The notes: generated by a model not told the origin, from the sequence alone. Positions 17,512 to 26,285 are shown, numbered from the stretch's first letter. The stretch is DNA of 64,000 bases from Demequina sp. NBRC 110052 (GCF_002090075.1 NZ_BBRI01000003.1:434001-498000); one strand, 5' to 3'. Numbers and translations are program-made.

Positions 17512-17527
17512 TGTGACAGAACTCACA
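17512..17527. promoter_or_regulatory. CRP/GlxR-type site TGTGA-N6-TCACA
   Basis: Exact match to the CRP/GlxR consensus (TGTGACAGAACTCACA), about 90 nt upstream of the Tat protein 2 start. Actinobacterial CRP/GlxR regulators bind this sequence; binding here is inferred. Confidence 0.55.
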
Positions 17528-17556
17528 TCATTCCCGATGTTGGGAACAGCGATGCC

Positions 17557-18117
17557 TCACTCGCGGCTCAGCGAGACCCCAGGCAGCTCTACGCCGCCAG
17601 CACCGGCGGTTCCCACCAGCGTCACCGAGTCGATCGACTCGTAACGCGACAGCGACCATGCGAGCGTGATCGCGTCGCTGCCGCTGAGCGAGTAGCCGCC
17701 GGACGTGGGGACGATCACCATGGTGCCCGCCAGGTTGCCCGGCACCGGGAACGTGCTCGCGTCGGCGTCGACCTCCCAGCCGGCGGTGCTGATGCCGCCC
17801 TGAGTGCCCTGGTTCTGCTGCGTCGACGTGAAGGCGATCGTGATGGACGTGATCACGAAGGGGATCGTCGAGCCAGTGTCCTGTCGGGTCACGACGAGCG
17901 ACCCGGCCTTCTGTGTGGCGCCCGGGTTCTTCAGGTCCGCGGTGAACGTGCCCGACGCGACGGGCGTCGAGGTCGACGCGTCGCCAGAGCCGACGGCGAA
18001 GGCGGGAGCAGCGGTGGCAAGCACGATCGCAGGCGCGGCCCACGCGGCGCCCTGCAGGATGCGGCGGCGGGAAAGGCCATCGTGGGCGCGCTCGGGCGCA
18101 GGGACAGTAGCAGTCAT
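17557..18117 (-). CDS. Tat-exported protein of unknown function (family member 3)
   Basis: Not recognised by function. 186 residues: twin-arginine signal LSRRRILQGAAWAAPAIV and ATAAPAFA, then a Ser/Thr-rich beta domain without Cys or catalytic motif. The signal is nearly the same as in the proteins at 9802 and 16783, and the genes at 16783 and 17557 are adjacent and co-oriented. GAGGGG lies 9 nt before the ATG. A near-perfect CRP-like site lies 68 nt upstream. Likely surface protein; export in folded form by Tat is predicted from the RR motif. Confidence 0.77.
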   Translation of the reverse strand: MTATVPAPERAHDGLSRRRILQGAAWAAPAIVLATAAPAFAVGSGDASTSTPVASGTFTADLKNPGATQKAGSLVVTRQDTGSTIPFVITSITIAFTSTQQNQGTQGGISTAGWEVDADASTFPVPGNLAGTMVIVPTSGGYSLSGSDAITLAWSLSRYESIDSVTLVGTAGAGGVELPGVSLSRE

Positions 18118-18184
18118 GGCAGTGGACCCCTCAGTCAGCGCCGCCCGGGGGTAGGCGGCGTTCCATCGAGCAAGACCATAGCGG

Positions 18185-18200
18185 TGTGACGGACATCACG
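18185..18200. promoter_or_regulatory. CRP/GlxR-like site TGTGA-N6-TCACG
   Basis: TGTGACGGACATCACG, one mismatch from the CRP/GlxR consensus, about 68 nt upstream of Tat protein 3; same arrangement as the site before Tat protein 2. Confidence 0.45.
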
Positions 18201-18288
18201 TCTACTAGCAGGAACGATGCAAATGTTGCGAAACTGGACAAACTGGCACGGCGCCGTGTGAATTCTGGGTTTCGCGGCGCGGCTTGGG

Positions 18289-18579
18289 TCAGCGCAGCTC
18301 GAGGACGCCCCGAGCCGCGAGCTCGATCACCAAGTCGCGCACCATCGCTTCAGGATCCGCGCCCTCGGGCGCGCCGAAAGTACTCATGAGGTGAGCCACT
18401 GTCTCGGCAAGAGTCGCACCATGACGCGCGGACCACACCAGCTCTGAGGCGAGCGGCGACAGCAGCACGACTTCGTCGCCAGCGAGTACCAGCAACTCTC
18501 CGTCGCGCGCGAGCGCGTCGTCGTAGCAGGTCGAGATGATGGTCGTCGAGAGGAGGTCGCTCGCGCGCGGGTCGGTCAT
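18289..18579 (-). CDS. PqqD-like protein 1 (HprK-associated)
   Basis: 96-residue PqqD-fold protein; such folds act as peptide-binding chaperones or recognition elements. Seen: STTIISTCYDDALARDGELL, then VVLLSPLASELVWSARHGAT and a helical C-terminus VRDLVIELAARGVLEL, the winged-helix pattern of the family. Its ATG overlaps the stop of the HprK-like gene by 4 nt (ATGA), so it is last in the operon and coupled to that kinase. Kinase + PqqD + nucleotidyltransferase sets are known (HPr-rel-A systems), function undetermined. Confidence 0.72.
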   Translation of the reverse strand: MTDPRASDLLSTTIISTCYDDALARDGELLVLAGDEVVLLSPLASELVWSARHGATLAETVAHLMSTFGAPEGADPEAMVRDLVIELAARGVLELR

Positions 18580-19976
18580 CGCTCCCCCAGCAGTTCCGGC
18601 ATGAGGGGCAGCACGGTCGCGGCCTCGCGGTACACGAGGCGGGTGAGACCGCCGACCATCTCGACGGTGTCGGACAGGGTGTGGAGCTTCCGCGCCAGGC
18701 GCGGCAGGTAGGAGGTCTGCTCGGCCAGCTCCGCGATGCCTCGCAGGTGTGGCAGCTCCTCGAGGTACGGCTCGTCGGGGCCGTCGGGCCGCCGGTCGAG
18801 CAGCACGAGCCGCGCGAGCCGCAGATCGCGGCCGGGCAGCGCGAGGTCGAGCGAGTCGGGACTCCACTGGAGCTTGATGCCGTGGTGCGACTCGGTGATC
18901 ACGGACAGCGGCTTGGGGTACGGCACCACGCGGTCCCCCGCGATCGCGAGCGTCTCGTCCGTGACATATCCGTAGTGCGCGCCCAGGATGCGCGAGAGCG
19001 TCGTCTTGCCCGTGCCTGAGGGGGCGACGAAGCCCACCACATCGCCCTCGCGAGACGCCACCGCACTCGCGTGCAACATCAGGAGCCGCCCCGCGCGCGC
19101 ATCGATCGCGCGCACCGTCACTGCGGACGACAGGTAATGCAGCGCCTGCTCCACGTCCGGGTAGGCGAGCGCTCCACGAGAACGCGCTGTGGCGAGCACG
19201 GTCGGGCTGGGGTCTACGCACAGCTCGATCACGTCTTCGTGCTGAGTCTCGGTCGAGGCGGGCATCAGGCATCGACTCCACGCCCGGCGGGTTGCTGCAC
19301 TCAGAGCACGCGCCCCGCTTCCCGTGCAGTTCACTTCCATGCGCACCCCGAAGGCATCCAGCAAGAAGTGCTCGCCGACGGGCCGCGCTTCGGCGGCGTG
19401 CGCGGGCTGAGGTAGCAGCGCGCTCCACAGGTCCGCAGCCCAGGCGGCCGTCTCGGAGATGCGCTCGGCAATGACGTCGCGCCGAGCGTCGGCGTCCTCG
19501 ATCGACGGCAGGTCCCAGTTCTCCGCGATCGTGCGGCCGCGGCGCATCCGGTCGAGGATGAGCGGGTGCTCGTGGAGAGGGGCTGCAATCTCGATCGCAC
19601 CCTGATAGAGCTCGGCGAGCTCGGACATGCTGAAGGCGCGTCGTGCGGTGCGTGGGAAACGGCGAACGAGCTCGTCGCGGATCTGGGAGGTGCCGGTCAG
19701 GAACACATCGGTGGTGGCGACGATCTCGGGACTGAGGGATCTGGCGATGAACCCGTCGGCGTTGCCGCCGTGCGCGACGATGAGGCGGGCCGCCTCGGGG
19801 TGGAGCTTCGCGCCGTCCCGTGCGTCGAGGCCGGCGCTGGTGACGCGAATGGCCGACGCGGGGATGGCGTTGGCGCCCAGGCTGCGGCGCAGCAGGCGCT
19901 CGCCGATGGGCCCACGGCCGATGTTGAGGTCGTCGACGATGAGCACGCGGAAGGCAACGCCGGCTCCGGTCGGCAT
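18576..19976 (-). CDS. fusion of inactive LMW-phosphatase-like domain and HprK-like kinase
   Basis: 466 residues, two domains. Residues about 8-190 match low-molecular-weight tyrosine phosphatases from start to end, but the P-loop CxGNxCRSP reads DDLNIGRGP: both Cys are gone and the DPY acid loop is NWDLPSIED. Residues about 195-466 are HprK-like, with Walker A GFVAPSGTGKTTLSRIL and YVTDETLAI. So a predicted pseudophosphatase joined to a serine-kinase-type ATPase. Start ATG with AGAGG overlapping the preceding BY-kinase stop. The gene lies between a BY-kinase and a PqqD-like gene. Substrate unknown. Confidence 0.75.
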   Translation of the reverse strand: MPTGAGVAFRVLIVDDLNIGRGPIGERLLRRSLGANAIPASAIRVTSAGLDARDGAKLHPEAARLIVAHGGNADGFIARSLSPEIVATTDVFLTGTSQIRDELVRRFPRTARRAFSMSELAELYQGAIEIAAPLHEHPLILDRMRRGRTIAENWDLPSIEDADARRDVIAERISETAAWAADLWSALLPQPAHAAEARPVGEHFLLDAFGVRMEVNCTGSGARALSAATRRAWSRCLMPASTETQHEDVIELCVDPSPTVLATARSRGALAYPDVEQALHYLSSAVTVRAIDARAGRLLMLHASAVASREGDVVGFVAPSGTGKTTLSRILGAHYGYVTDETLAIAGDRVVPYPKPLSVITESHHGIKLQWSPDSLDLALPGRDLRLARLVLLDRRPDGPDEPYLEELPHLRGIAELAEQTSYLPRLARKLHTLSDTVEMVGGLTRLVYREAATVLPLMPELLGER

Positions 19977-19984
19977 GCGAACCT

Positions 19985-21400
19985 CTACGCGTCCTTCGCA
20001 GCCTTGCGGGCAGCCGCCTTGGCGGCGCGCGCCTCCGCGCGGGTGAGCTTGCCGGGCGTGTACTCGTAGCCGTAGCCGTAGAGCTGCGAGTCCGGGCCCT
20101 TGCGGCTGACGCCGTCGAGGATCACCCCGAGCGCACGTCCCTTCACGCGGTCGAGGTTCGCGAGCGCGCGGTCCAGGAGGTCGATCGTCGTCTTGCCGGC
20201 GCGCGCCACGACGAGCGCACCGTCGGTGCGGGCGGTGAGGATCGCGGCGTCGGTGACGGGGATGAGCGGCGGAGAGTCGACGAGCACGATCGCGTCCTCG
20301 TGGAACGAGTACAGCAGCGAGTGCATGGCCTGGGAGCCGAGCAGCTCCGAAGGATTTGGCGGGATGGCCCCTGCGCCGAGGACGTGGAGAAGGCCCGTGC
20401 GCCCATAGGACTGAATCACGTCAGCGGACTGCGCGCGGCCCACGAGCACGTCGGTGAGCCCGACGCCCTCCACCAGCCCCAACGCCTTGGCGATGGTGGG
20501 GCGGCGCAGGTCCGCATCGATCAGGACGACGTTGCGGCCGGAGTCCGCGATCGCCTCGGCGAGCTTGATGGAGGTGGTGGACTTACCGTCGCCGGGCAGC
20601 GACGAGGTGATGACGATGACGCGCGGCGGGTTGTCCACGTCCATGAACTCAAGGTTGGTGCGCACCTGGCGGATCGCCTCGACCATCGCGTTGTCGGTGA
20701 CGGCCTTGCCTGCGCCCTTCCTGGCGATCGAGTCGTCGTACGGAAGCGCTCCCAGCACTGCGAGCTCGAACTCCCGCTCGACGTCCGCCGGGGTCCGCAG
20801 GCGTCGGTCGAGCGCAGCCTTGATGAGCGCGTACGCGATGCCGAGCGCGAGGCCCAGCAGCACGCCCAACGCGACATACAGCTTGGTGTTCGGCGACGAC
20901 GGAGCGCCCGGCAGAGACGCAGTGTCGAGCGTCTGGAGCGCGACGATCGTGTCGGAGCCGTCAGAGGTCTCGATACCCGCGACCACCTCTGTCATGCCGA
21001 AGATCCACGCCTCGGTCAGCGCCTGCGCCTCCTCGGGCGCGGACCCGGTCGCGCTCACCCGCAGCACCGCGGTGTCAGTCGGGTTGGAGACGGACACCCG
21101 CCCGACGAGCGAGTCGGGCGAGGCGGTCAGGCCGAGTTGCTCCGCGGCGATCTCTGCGACCTGCCGTGACTTCGCGATGTCCAGATAGGACTTCACGCGA
21201 GACTTCGCATAGTTGTCGCCGACGAGGGCGTCACCCAACGAGCTCGACCCACCCGTCGTGACGATCGCCGAGCCGGACGAGGTGTACACCTTGGGCTGGA
21301 TCGACGCGTAGCCGAAGGCCGCCCCGGCGCCGAGCGCGGTCAGGAGCAGGATGGCAACCCAATGCGCACGAACGATGCGCAGGTAGTCCTCGAGCTCCAT
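19985..21400 (-). CDS. Wzz-type chain-length regulator fused to BY tyrosine kinase 1
   Basis: Inner-membrane polysaccharide co-polymerase with cytoplasmic tyrosine kinase domain, controlling chain length/export. Seen: Wzz domain with two membrane segments (about 14-34 and 175-195), then a P-loop domain with Walker A SSLPGDGKSTTSIKLAEA, Walker A' VVLIDADLRRP, Walker B IVLVDSPP and a Tyr cluster YGYGYEYTPGK before a Lys/Ala tail. 471 residues. GGAGG precedes the ATG by 8 nt. Middle gene of the five-gene operon. Confidence 0.9.
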   Translation of the reverse strand: MELEDYLRIVRAHWVAILLLTALGAGAAFGYASIQPKVYTSSGSAIVTTGGSSSLGDALVGDNYAKSRVKSYLDIAKSRQVAEIAAEQLGLTASPDSLVGRVSVSNPTDTAVLRVSATGSAPEEAQALTEAWIFGMTEVVAGIETSDGSDTIVALQTLDTASLPGAPSSPNTKLYVALGVLLGLALGIAYALIKAALDRRLRTPADVEREFELAVLGALPYDDSIARKGAGKAVTDNAMVEAIRQVRTNLEFMDVDNPPRVIVITSSLPGDGKSTTSIKLAEAIADSGRNVVLIDADLRRPTIAKALGLVEGVGLTDVLVGRAQSADVIQSYGRTGLLHVLGAGAIPPNPSELLGSQAMHSLLYSFHEDAIVLVDSPPLIPVTDAAILTARTDGALVVARAGKTTIDLLDRALANLDRVKGRALGVILDGVSRKGPDSQLYGYGYEYTPGKLTRAEARAAKAAARKAAKDA

Positions 21401-21443
21401 TCAGCCCGCCTCCCTCACAGCGACTCGGCCAGAATTCGTGCCG

Positions 21444-21755
21444 TCAGTCTATGTGCGGCGCGGCCTCGCCCTCGCCATCGGACTCGTCGTCGTCCACGAT
21501 CAGCCCCAGACGCAGCAGCTCGGCAAGGAACTCGTGGACGTCGTGCGCGATCTGCTCGCGCGGAGCGCCATACGCCTCGACCAGCTCGTCGACGATGTGC
21601 TCCTCGGTGCGCGTGCCGTCGATGCGGGTCCAGATCTCGAAGGAGGGGCCTTCGAAGACGTAGGGGGACTGCTGCTCCTCGATGCACGGAAGATTCAGCA
21701 GGACGACCGACGCGGGGCGTTCAAGTCTTGCCAGACCGCTAGCTTGCCTCACCAC
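21444..21755 (-). CDS. PqqD-like protein 2
   Basis: 103 residues with PqqD-like pattern: NLPCIEEQQSPYVFEGPSFE, IWTRIDGTRTEEHIVDELVE and a helical FLAELLRLGLIVDD. Acidic C-terminus. GTG start overlaps the end of the upstream nucleotidyltransferase gene by 17 nt (a GTG one codon later has better GGGAG spacing). Two PqqD-like genes in one operon suggests two binding partners. Function unknown. Confidence 0.7.
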   Translation of the reverse strand: MVRQASGLARLERPASVVLLNLPCIEEQQSPYVFEGPSFEIWTRIDGTRTEEHIVDELVEAYGAPREQIAHDVHEFLAELLRLGLIVDDDESDGEGEAAPHID

Positions 21756-22752
21756 GTTCTCCCGCCCTCAACACACCTCGCTCGTGCCCCTGCCGGGCAC
21801 GGATCGTGTCCGCCGAGCGCTGCCGCCTTGCTTTGCGGCCTCCGGTCGTGACGCCCCGTACGAGCCTCATTAGCCTGTACCCCGCCAAGGTCCCAGTTCC
21901 TCGCGCATTCGGGGGTAGCGCCCCGCGAATGTCATCCGCCGAAGGCCACACCGCGCGCGCCAGCAGTAAGACGCCCCGCCGCGGCCCCGTGAGCGCGATC
22001 CGCTCGAGCGCAACTCCGAGCAGTCGCCCGCCCAGGGCCACACGAACTCGCCACAAGAAGAGTCGCGTCCGCGGCACCTCAAGGTGGGGAGCAGCGACAC
22101 CCTCCGCCAACTGAGCAAGGAATCTCCCCGCTGAGCCCAATGCCCTAAGTCGCGCCGCAGACGCAATTACCTCGTCGGTGGTGGCCGCGCAGGAACCACT
22201 TGACACGCGTGATGCGAGGTCCCGTAGAGAATCGGAAGCCAACCGATGAGTAACGGGAGTCCTGAGGTCGTGGAGTGCCATGAGGATCACTGAGTCAGAA
22301 GGCGACGGCACGCTACACGACACTCCCGCGACCTCAACGAACACCCGGTCGCGCCAAAGACTGTCGAACCACTCAGCCTGGTCTCCCAGGAGGCCGGGAA
22401 AGTCGTAGTGCGCATCTACTGACAATGGGAACGCAGCACTAGCGAGGCCAACCGAGTGGGATGCAAGGTCGTGCCAGATGTCGTCGGAGTCGGTGTTGTG
22501 GAACCCTGCCTTCCGCATAGCCACAAGGAAGTCGCTGAGCTCATCTCTCGGCACAAGAACGTCAAGGTCATAGCTCTGCCGCTCGCTGCGCAGGCCGAAC
22601 TCCGAAAGCACCGGACCCTTGAGAATGAGAGCGCGCACACCCGCCGTTTCCGCGACGTGTGCCGCGACTGCGCTCAGCAGGAGCCAAGCATCGTCGGGCG
22701 AAATGGCACTGCCCGGGCTCACAGTCTCCATGCGCACGGCGCACACCACCAC
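21739..22752 (-). CDS. nucleotidyltransferase family protein (NTP_transf_5-like)
   Basis: Predicted nucleotidyltransferase of the type found with HprK-like and PqqD-like genes and in some lasso-peptide clusters. Seen: VRALILKGPVLSEFGLR followed by RQSYDLDVLV (the D-x-D catalytic pair) and ALHDLRTPVTHRL. 337 residues. First gene of the operon. Start uncertain: run of GTG codons at 22752, ATG at 22731; neither has a convincing ribosome-binding site. Base composition is visibly less GC-rich than the housekeeping genes. Acceptor unknown. Confidence 0.68.
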   Translation of the reverse strand: MVVCAVRMETVSPGSAISPDDAWLLLSAVAAHVAETAGVRALILKGPVLSEFGLRSERQSYDLDVLVPRDELSDFLVAMRKAGFHNTDSDDIWHDLASHSVGLASAAFPLSVDAHYDFPGLLGDQAEWFDSLWRDRVFVEVAGVSCSVPSPSDSVILMALHDLRTPVTHRLASDSLRDLASRVSSGSCAATTDEVIASAARLRALGSAGRFLAQLAEGVAAPHLEVPRTRLFLWRVRVALGGRLLGVALERIALTGPRRGVLLLARAVWPSADDIRGALPPNARGTGTLAGYRLMRLVRGVTTGGRKARRQRSADTIRARQGHERGVLRAGERGEAS

Positions 22753-22936
22753 TCGCCCAGTTGGCGGTCGCCGACCTCACCTCCGCCAGACAAGGGTACG
22801 CGCAGGGCCCACTTCGACCGACCGAGGATCGCATTCGACCGACGCCTACACGTGTCCTCGGCCACATCCCCGCATGTAGGGTCTGCCTAGACTGTTCTCG
22901 GCTGGAGGGGTCCAGTCGCAGAGAGGGCAACACCAT

Positions 22937-23659
22937 ATGACCGAACCACGTCAGAGTCTGCTCGCCTTTGGGGACTCGATCTGCGAAGGACTTGGAGTCG
23001 GATCCCTTCGCTACAGCGCGCTGGCCGCGAACGCGCTCGGTCTGAAACTCGAGGACTTCAGCCACACGGGCTGGACTTGCAGGCAGTCCCTCGAGGCCTT
23101 TCGAGCCAATCCTGTCAATGGGGAGGTCGCGGTCATCGCACACGGCGTCACCGAGCCGATACTGCGTCCCGACCCGTCCACTCTCCGGTTCCTGCCGCGC
23201 CGTTGGCGCAGAGTTGGGTGGATGGACCCACGGCCCTACTATTCCCGCAGGTTACCGAAACGCGCCCTAGAGCATCTCGAGTCAATGGTCCGCTGGCGGA
23301 TCAAGAATCTTGCACTCCGCATTAGCGACTATCAGTTCATGGACCGCGATACCTACGTACAGTCGATGGCCGAGTTGATCGAGAACGTCAGCAAACACGT
23401 CGATGTGGTGCTGATTGTCGAGCCCTCCGCTATCGACGAGCGCTACTTTCCGGGAAGCCGACGGGCACAGGCCGCGTACTGGCGCGCCCTTGCCGCCAGC
23501 GGCACGGACGCCCGCACGGTGGCGGTCGACCTCGAAGAGTGGGATGACTTCTTCGCGGACCACTTCCACCCCAACGCGTCGGGGCACTCAAAGATCGCGC
23601 GCTCGCTCATCGAAGCGGTCCGTAGCGAACGACTAGCCGCGGACCGGCCAGACCATTGA
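22937..23659 (+). CDS. SGNH-type hydrolase in polysaccharide cluster
   Basis: Cytosolic-looking GDSL/SGNH esterase (no signal peptide), possibly a glycan O-acyl modifying enzyme. Seen: FGDSICEGLG (block I), AHGVTEP and DHFHPNASGH (block V Asp/His). 240 residues. Stop overlaps the start of the next gene (TTGA), so it is translated with the Wzy-like, Wzx-like and glycosyltransferase genes as one operon. Divergent from the HprK/PqqD operon across 184 nt. Confidence 0.75.
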   Translation: MTEPRQSLLAFGDSICEGLGVGSLRYSALAANALGLKLEDFSHTGWTCRQSLEAFRANPVNGEVAVIAHGVTEPILRPDPSTLRFLPRRWRRVGWMDPRPYYSRRLPKRALEHLESMVRWRIKNLALRISDYQFMDRDTYVQSMAELIENVSKHVDVVLIVEPSAIDERYFPGSRRAQAAYWRALAASGTDARTVAVDLEEWDDFFADHFHPNASGHSKIARSLIEAVRSERLAADRPDH

Positions 23660-25014
23660 GTGCTGCAAGCAATGCAAGAGCGGCACGGAAGCAACCACCC
23701 AAGCGCTCGCTTCCTCCGCCTGGACAACGGCTTGGCAGCTGGTTTGCACTCGCGTACGTGCACGTCTGGGTTCTTGAAGGCGCGTTCCGCAAGTGGATGC
23801 CCACCACTGCTCAGCCGCTCTACTTCTTTCGTGACGCCTTGATCGTTGGCGGCTTCGCTCTAGCAGTTCTTGTAGCCGCACCGAGGCTGCGGCGCTCACC
23901 GCCGCTCACGGGCGTCACGTGGGCTCTGGCGATCTTCCTCGTGGTGCAAGCGATAGCCGGCGTGACGGGTCCCGCACTCTTCGTTGCTGGTGCGCGAAGC
24001 TACCTGGCCCCGCTACTGTTCGCGCTCTTCGCCTTGACATACGCCGATGGGGAGTTCATTCGGCGCGCCAGCCGAACGCTCATTCTCTACTCACTTCTAG
24101 AAGTACCACTCGCGCTCGTCCAGGCGCAGAGCCCAGGAAGCGCACTGGTGAATCAGCAAGTCGGTGGCGAGGACGCCTATTTCGTCAACTTCGGCGTGGT
24201 GCGCGCATCCGGAACTTTCAGTGCCCCTCTCGGGTTCGTGATGTTCTTGTCGCTTGCTGCTGCCGCGGCCGGGTATCTCCTGCTCGCCAGCAACGTCAGA
24301 GCGGAACGCAGATTCGCGGGCATCGGACTTGGCCTAGCAATCGCCGGCGGCGCCCTCTCGGGATCCCGAAGCGCCCTGATCTATCTCGCGATTCTGGTTG
24401 CCGCAGTAGTCTGGCGCGCTGTCCTCGTCGGCGGGCGACGTGAGCGACGGGCGCTCGGAGTCCTCATGGCAGGAGCGCTTCTCGCAGTAGCAACAGTGCT
24501 CACCGTCGCCCGGCCCGTACTTGACTCGTTTGCGATGAGAGTTGACGACGCAAGCCGGTCCGAGGACGTGGCTGGCCGGCTGGTCCGCCAGGGCACATCC
24601 TTCGCGTCGTCAGTCGAATCTGTGCTCGGAGACGGCGCGGGCACTCACTCCCAAGTGGGGATCGCGCTCGGCTCAGTCCATGAATGGACGGAGATTGAGA
24701 CGCAGAAGTGGGCCCTTGAGCTCGGCGCACTAGGTTGGCTCGCGGCGCTCATCGTGTTTGCCGGATCTCTCGCTCTACTCTCCACTTGGTTCATGCGCGC
24801 GCGCACGATCCCCGCCGCCGCATACTCGTACGGCGCTGTCCTGTTTCCGACCCTCATCGTGGGTCAGATTACCCAGAATCCAAGCACGCAGGGCTTCATC
24901 GGCATTGCTGCGGCAGTCCTCCTCATCGATCTTCGGGACAACCGCGACCGAGGAGAGCACGTTGTAGAAGGCACCGGCGCCGGAACCGCCCCTGTCACGC
25001 GAGGCAGACGGTGA
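23656..25014 (+). CDS. O-antigen ligase/Wzy-like polysaccharide polymerase
   Basis: Integral membrane protein predicted to polymerise or ligate lipid-linked repeat units. Seen: about 10-12 hydrophobic segments, a large loop with NQQVGGEDAYFVNFGVVRAS followed by GTFSAPLGF, and GDGAGTHSQVGIALGS near the C-terminal third, the O-antigen-ligase-family pattern. 452 residues. TTG start overlapping the previous TGA by 4 nt; no other start fits. Neighbours Wzx-like flippase and glycosyltransferases support the role. Confidence 0.78.
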   Translation: MSAASNARAARKQPPKRSLPPPGQRLGSWFALAYVHVWVLEGAFRKWMPTTAQPLYFFRDALIVGGFALAVLVAAPRLRRSPPLTGVTWALAIFLVVQAIAGVTGPALFVAGARSYLAPLLFALFALTYADGEFIRRASRTLILYSLLEVPLALVQAQSPGSALVNQQVGGEDAYFVNFGVVRASGTFSAPLGFVMFLSLAAAAAGYLLLASNVRAERRFAGIGLGLAIAGGALSGSRSALIYLAILVAAVVWRAVLVGGRRERRALGVLMAGALLAVATVLTVARPVLDSFAMRVDDASRSEDVAGRLVRQGTSFASSVESVLGDGAGTHSQVGIALGSVHEWTEIETQKWALELGALGWLAALIVFAGSLALLSTWFMRARTIPAAAYSYGAVLFPTLIVGQITQNPSTQGFIGIAAAVLLIDLRDNRDRGEHVVEGTGAGTAPVTRGRR

Positions 25015-26285
25015 CCCGCCCTGTGGTTGAGCGGCTCCAAGGCCCGGCCGGGCGATATGTAGCCGCACAAACCTTGACACAGGGCGTCGGAGTTGCGACC
25101 GGAATAGTCGTGGTGCGCTCGCTCGAGAAGTCCGACTACGCACACTACGCACTTGCCGCGGCCATGATCTCCGCATCCGTCCTGATCGCAGACTCCGGGT
25201 TGCAGGCGACGCTTCTCCCTCAAGGGGCGAAGCGGCTCGAAGCCAAGGCTCCGCTTCGCCCCATATTCGCGGCTGCGTTCCGGCAACGTGCGGTGTGGGG
25301 AACCCTAGTGAGCGTCGTCGCCGCGTTCGTGCTCGCGAGTCAACTGCACGCCGCTGGGGCCTCCGTCTCTACGACCACTTGGCTGACCGCGCTCATGGTG
25401 GCAACACTGGCCACGCAACTTGTGGCGAACGTGTACGTCAACTTCTTCAGGATCACACTCCGAACGGAAGTGCTCCGGCGGGTACAACTCTCGGCGGCGC
25501 TAGCGCGACTTGCCTCGATCGCGCTGGTCGCGTACTCCTTCTCGAGGACGCCTGCGGCGCTCACGGCTGTCACAGCGGTGACAGCTCTGGGCGCGATGCT
25601 GACGTTCCGCGTGCTGTCTAGCGCAGACGCGCGGTGGGGCCCACGAGGCGAGACAGCGCCGACGCGCCCGCTGTGGCGGAACCTTAGAGCCGTTCTACCC
25701 GCAGTTCTCACGCTGATTGCCGGCGAGCAGATCTTCTTGATCTTGCTGTCATACAGGTCTACGCCCGACGTGATCGCGGAGATCTCCGCTTTCTCGCGTT
25801 TCGGCGTGGTCTTCGTGATCGTGAACTCCCTCGCGAATGACGTACTCGGCCCACGGCTCGCACGACGCACGGCAGACTCCAAAGAGGTGGGACTCGCGAT
25901 TGCCCGAGGCATCGCTGTCTATGTCGCCTTCTCTGCACTCGTCATCGTGAGCGTGATCGTCGCTAGCCCAGCGATCCTATGGATTCTGGGGGACGAGTAT
26001 CGTGGACTCGAACTCGAACTCGTGCTGGTCGCGAGCGGCTATGCGGCGATCAACCTCGGTCACACACTGAACGCATACACCCAGGCTCGGGCCTGGGTAT
26101 GGGGCTGGTGGATATACGCTCCACTCGTTGCCGCTTGGGCGATCACGGGCCTGAGTCTCAACCTGCAGTTGACTTCCAATGCCGCTCTCTTCTTCGGCGC
26201 GCAGGCGCTGCCCTACGTAGCGCTGCAGATCTACCGCACCGTCAGAGGACTCAGGCGCATGCGTTCCGGAGAGGTGAGTCCATGA
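25011..26285 (+). CDS. Wzx-type polysaccharide flippase
   Basis: MATE/MOP-like membrane protein that flips undecaprenyl-linked repeat units. Seen: about 12 membrane segments over 424 residues, starting VERLQGPAGRYVAAQTLTQG and ending in an Arg-rich tail. GTG start overlaps the previous stop (GTGA), and its own TGA overlaps the next ATG, so four genes are coupled. Sequence motifs in flippases are weak; the call rests on topology and neighbours. Confidence 0.78.
   Translation: MTRPVVERLQGPAGRYVAAQTLTQGVGVATGIVVVRSLEKSDYAHYALAAAMISASVLIADSGLQATLLPQGAKRLEAKAPLRPIFAAAFRQRAVWGTLVSVVAAFVLASQLHAAGASVSTTTWLTALMVATLATQLVANVYVNFFRITLRTEVLRRVQLSAALARLASIALVAYSFSRTPAALTAVTAVTALGAMLTFRVLSSADARWGPRGETAPTRPLWRNLRAVLPAVLTLIAGEQIFLILLSYRSTPDVIAEISAFSRFGVVFVIVNSLANDVLGPRLARRTADSKEVGLAIARGIAVYVAFSALVIVSVIVASPAILWILGDEYRGLELELVLVASGYAAINLGHTLNAYTQARAWVWGWWIYAPLVAAWAITGLSLNLQLTSNAALFFGAQALPYVALQIYRTVRGLRRMRSGEVSP

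Noticed and set aside
18186-18389. 67-residue plus-strand ORF beginning VTDITSTSRNDANVAKL
   Set aside because: Overlaps PqqD-like 1 antisense and has no ribosome-binding site, though its N-terminus looks protein-like; considered as a peptide precursor for the PqqD module and dropped.
18118-22936. Lasso-peptide or other RiPP biosynthetic cluster
   Set aside because: HprK, PqqD and nucleotidyltransferase occur, but no transglutaminase-like protease, asparagine-synthetase-like cyclase, transporter or precursor peptide was found.
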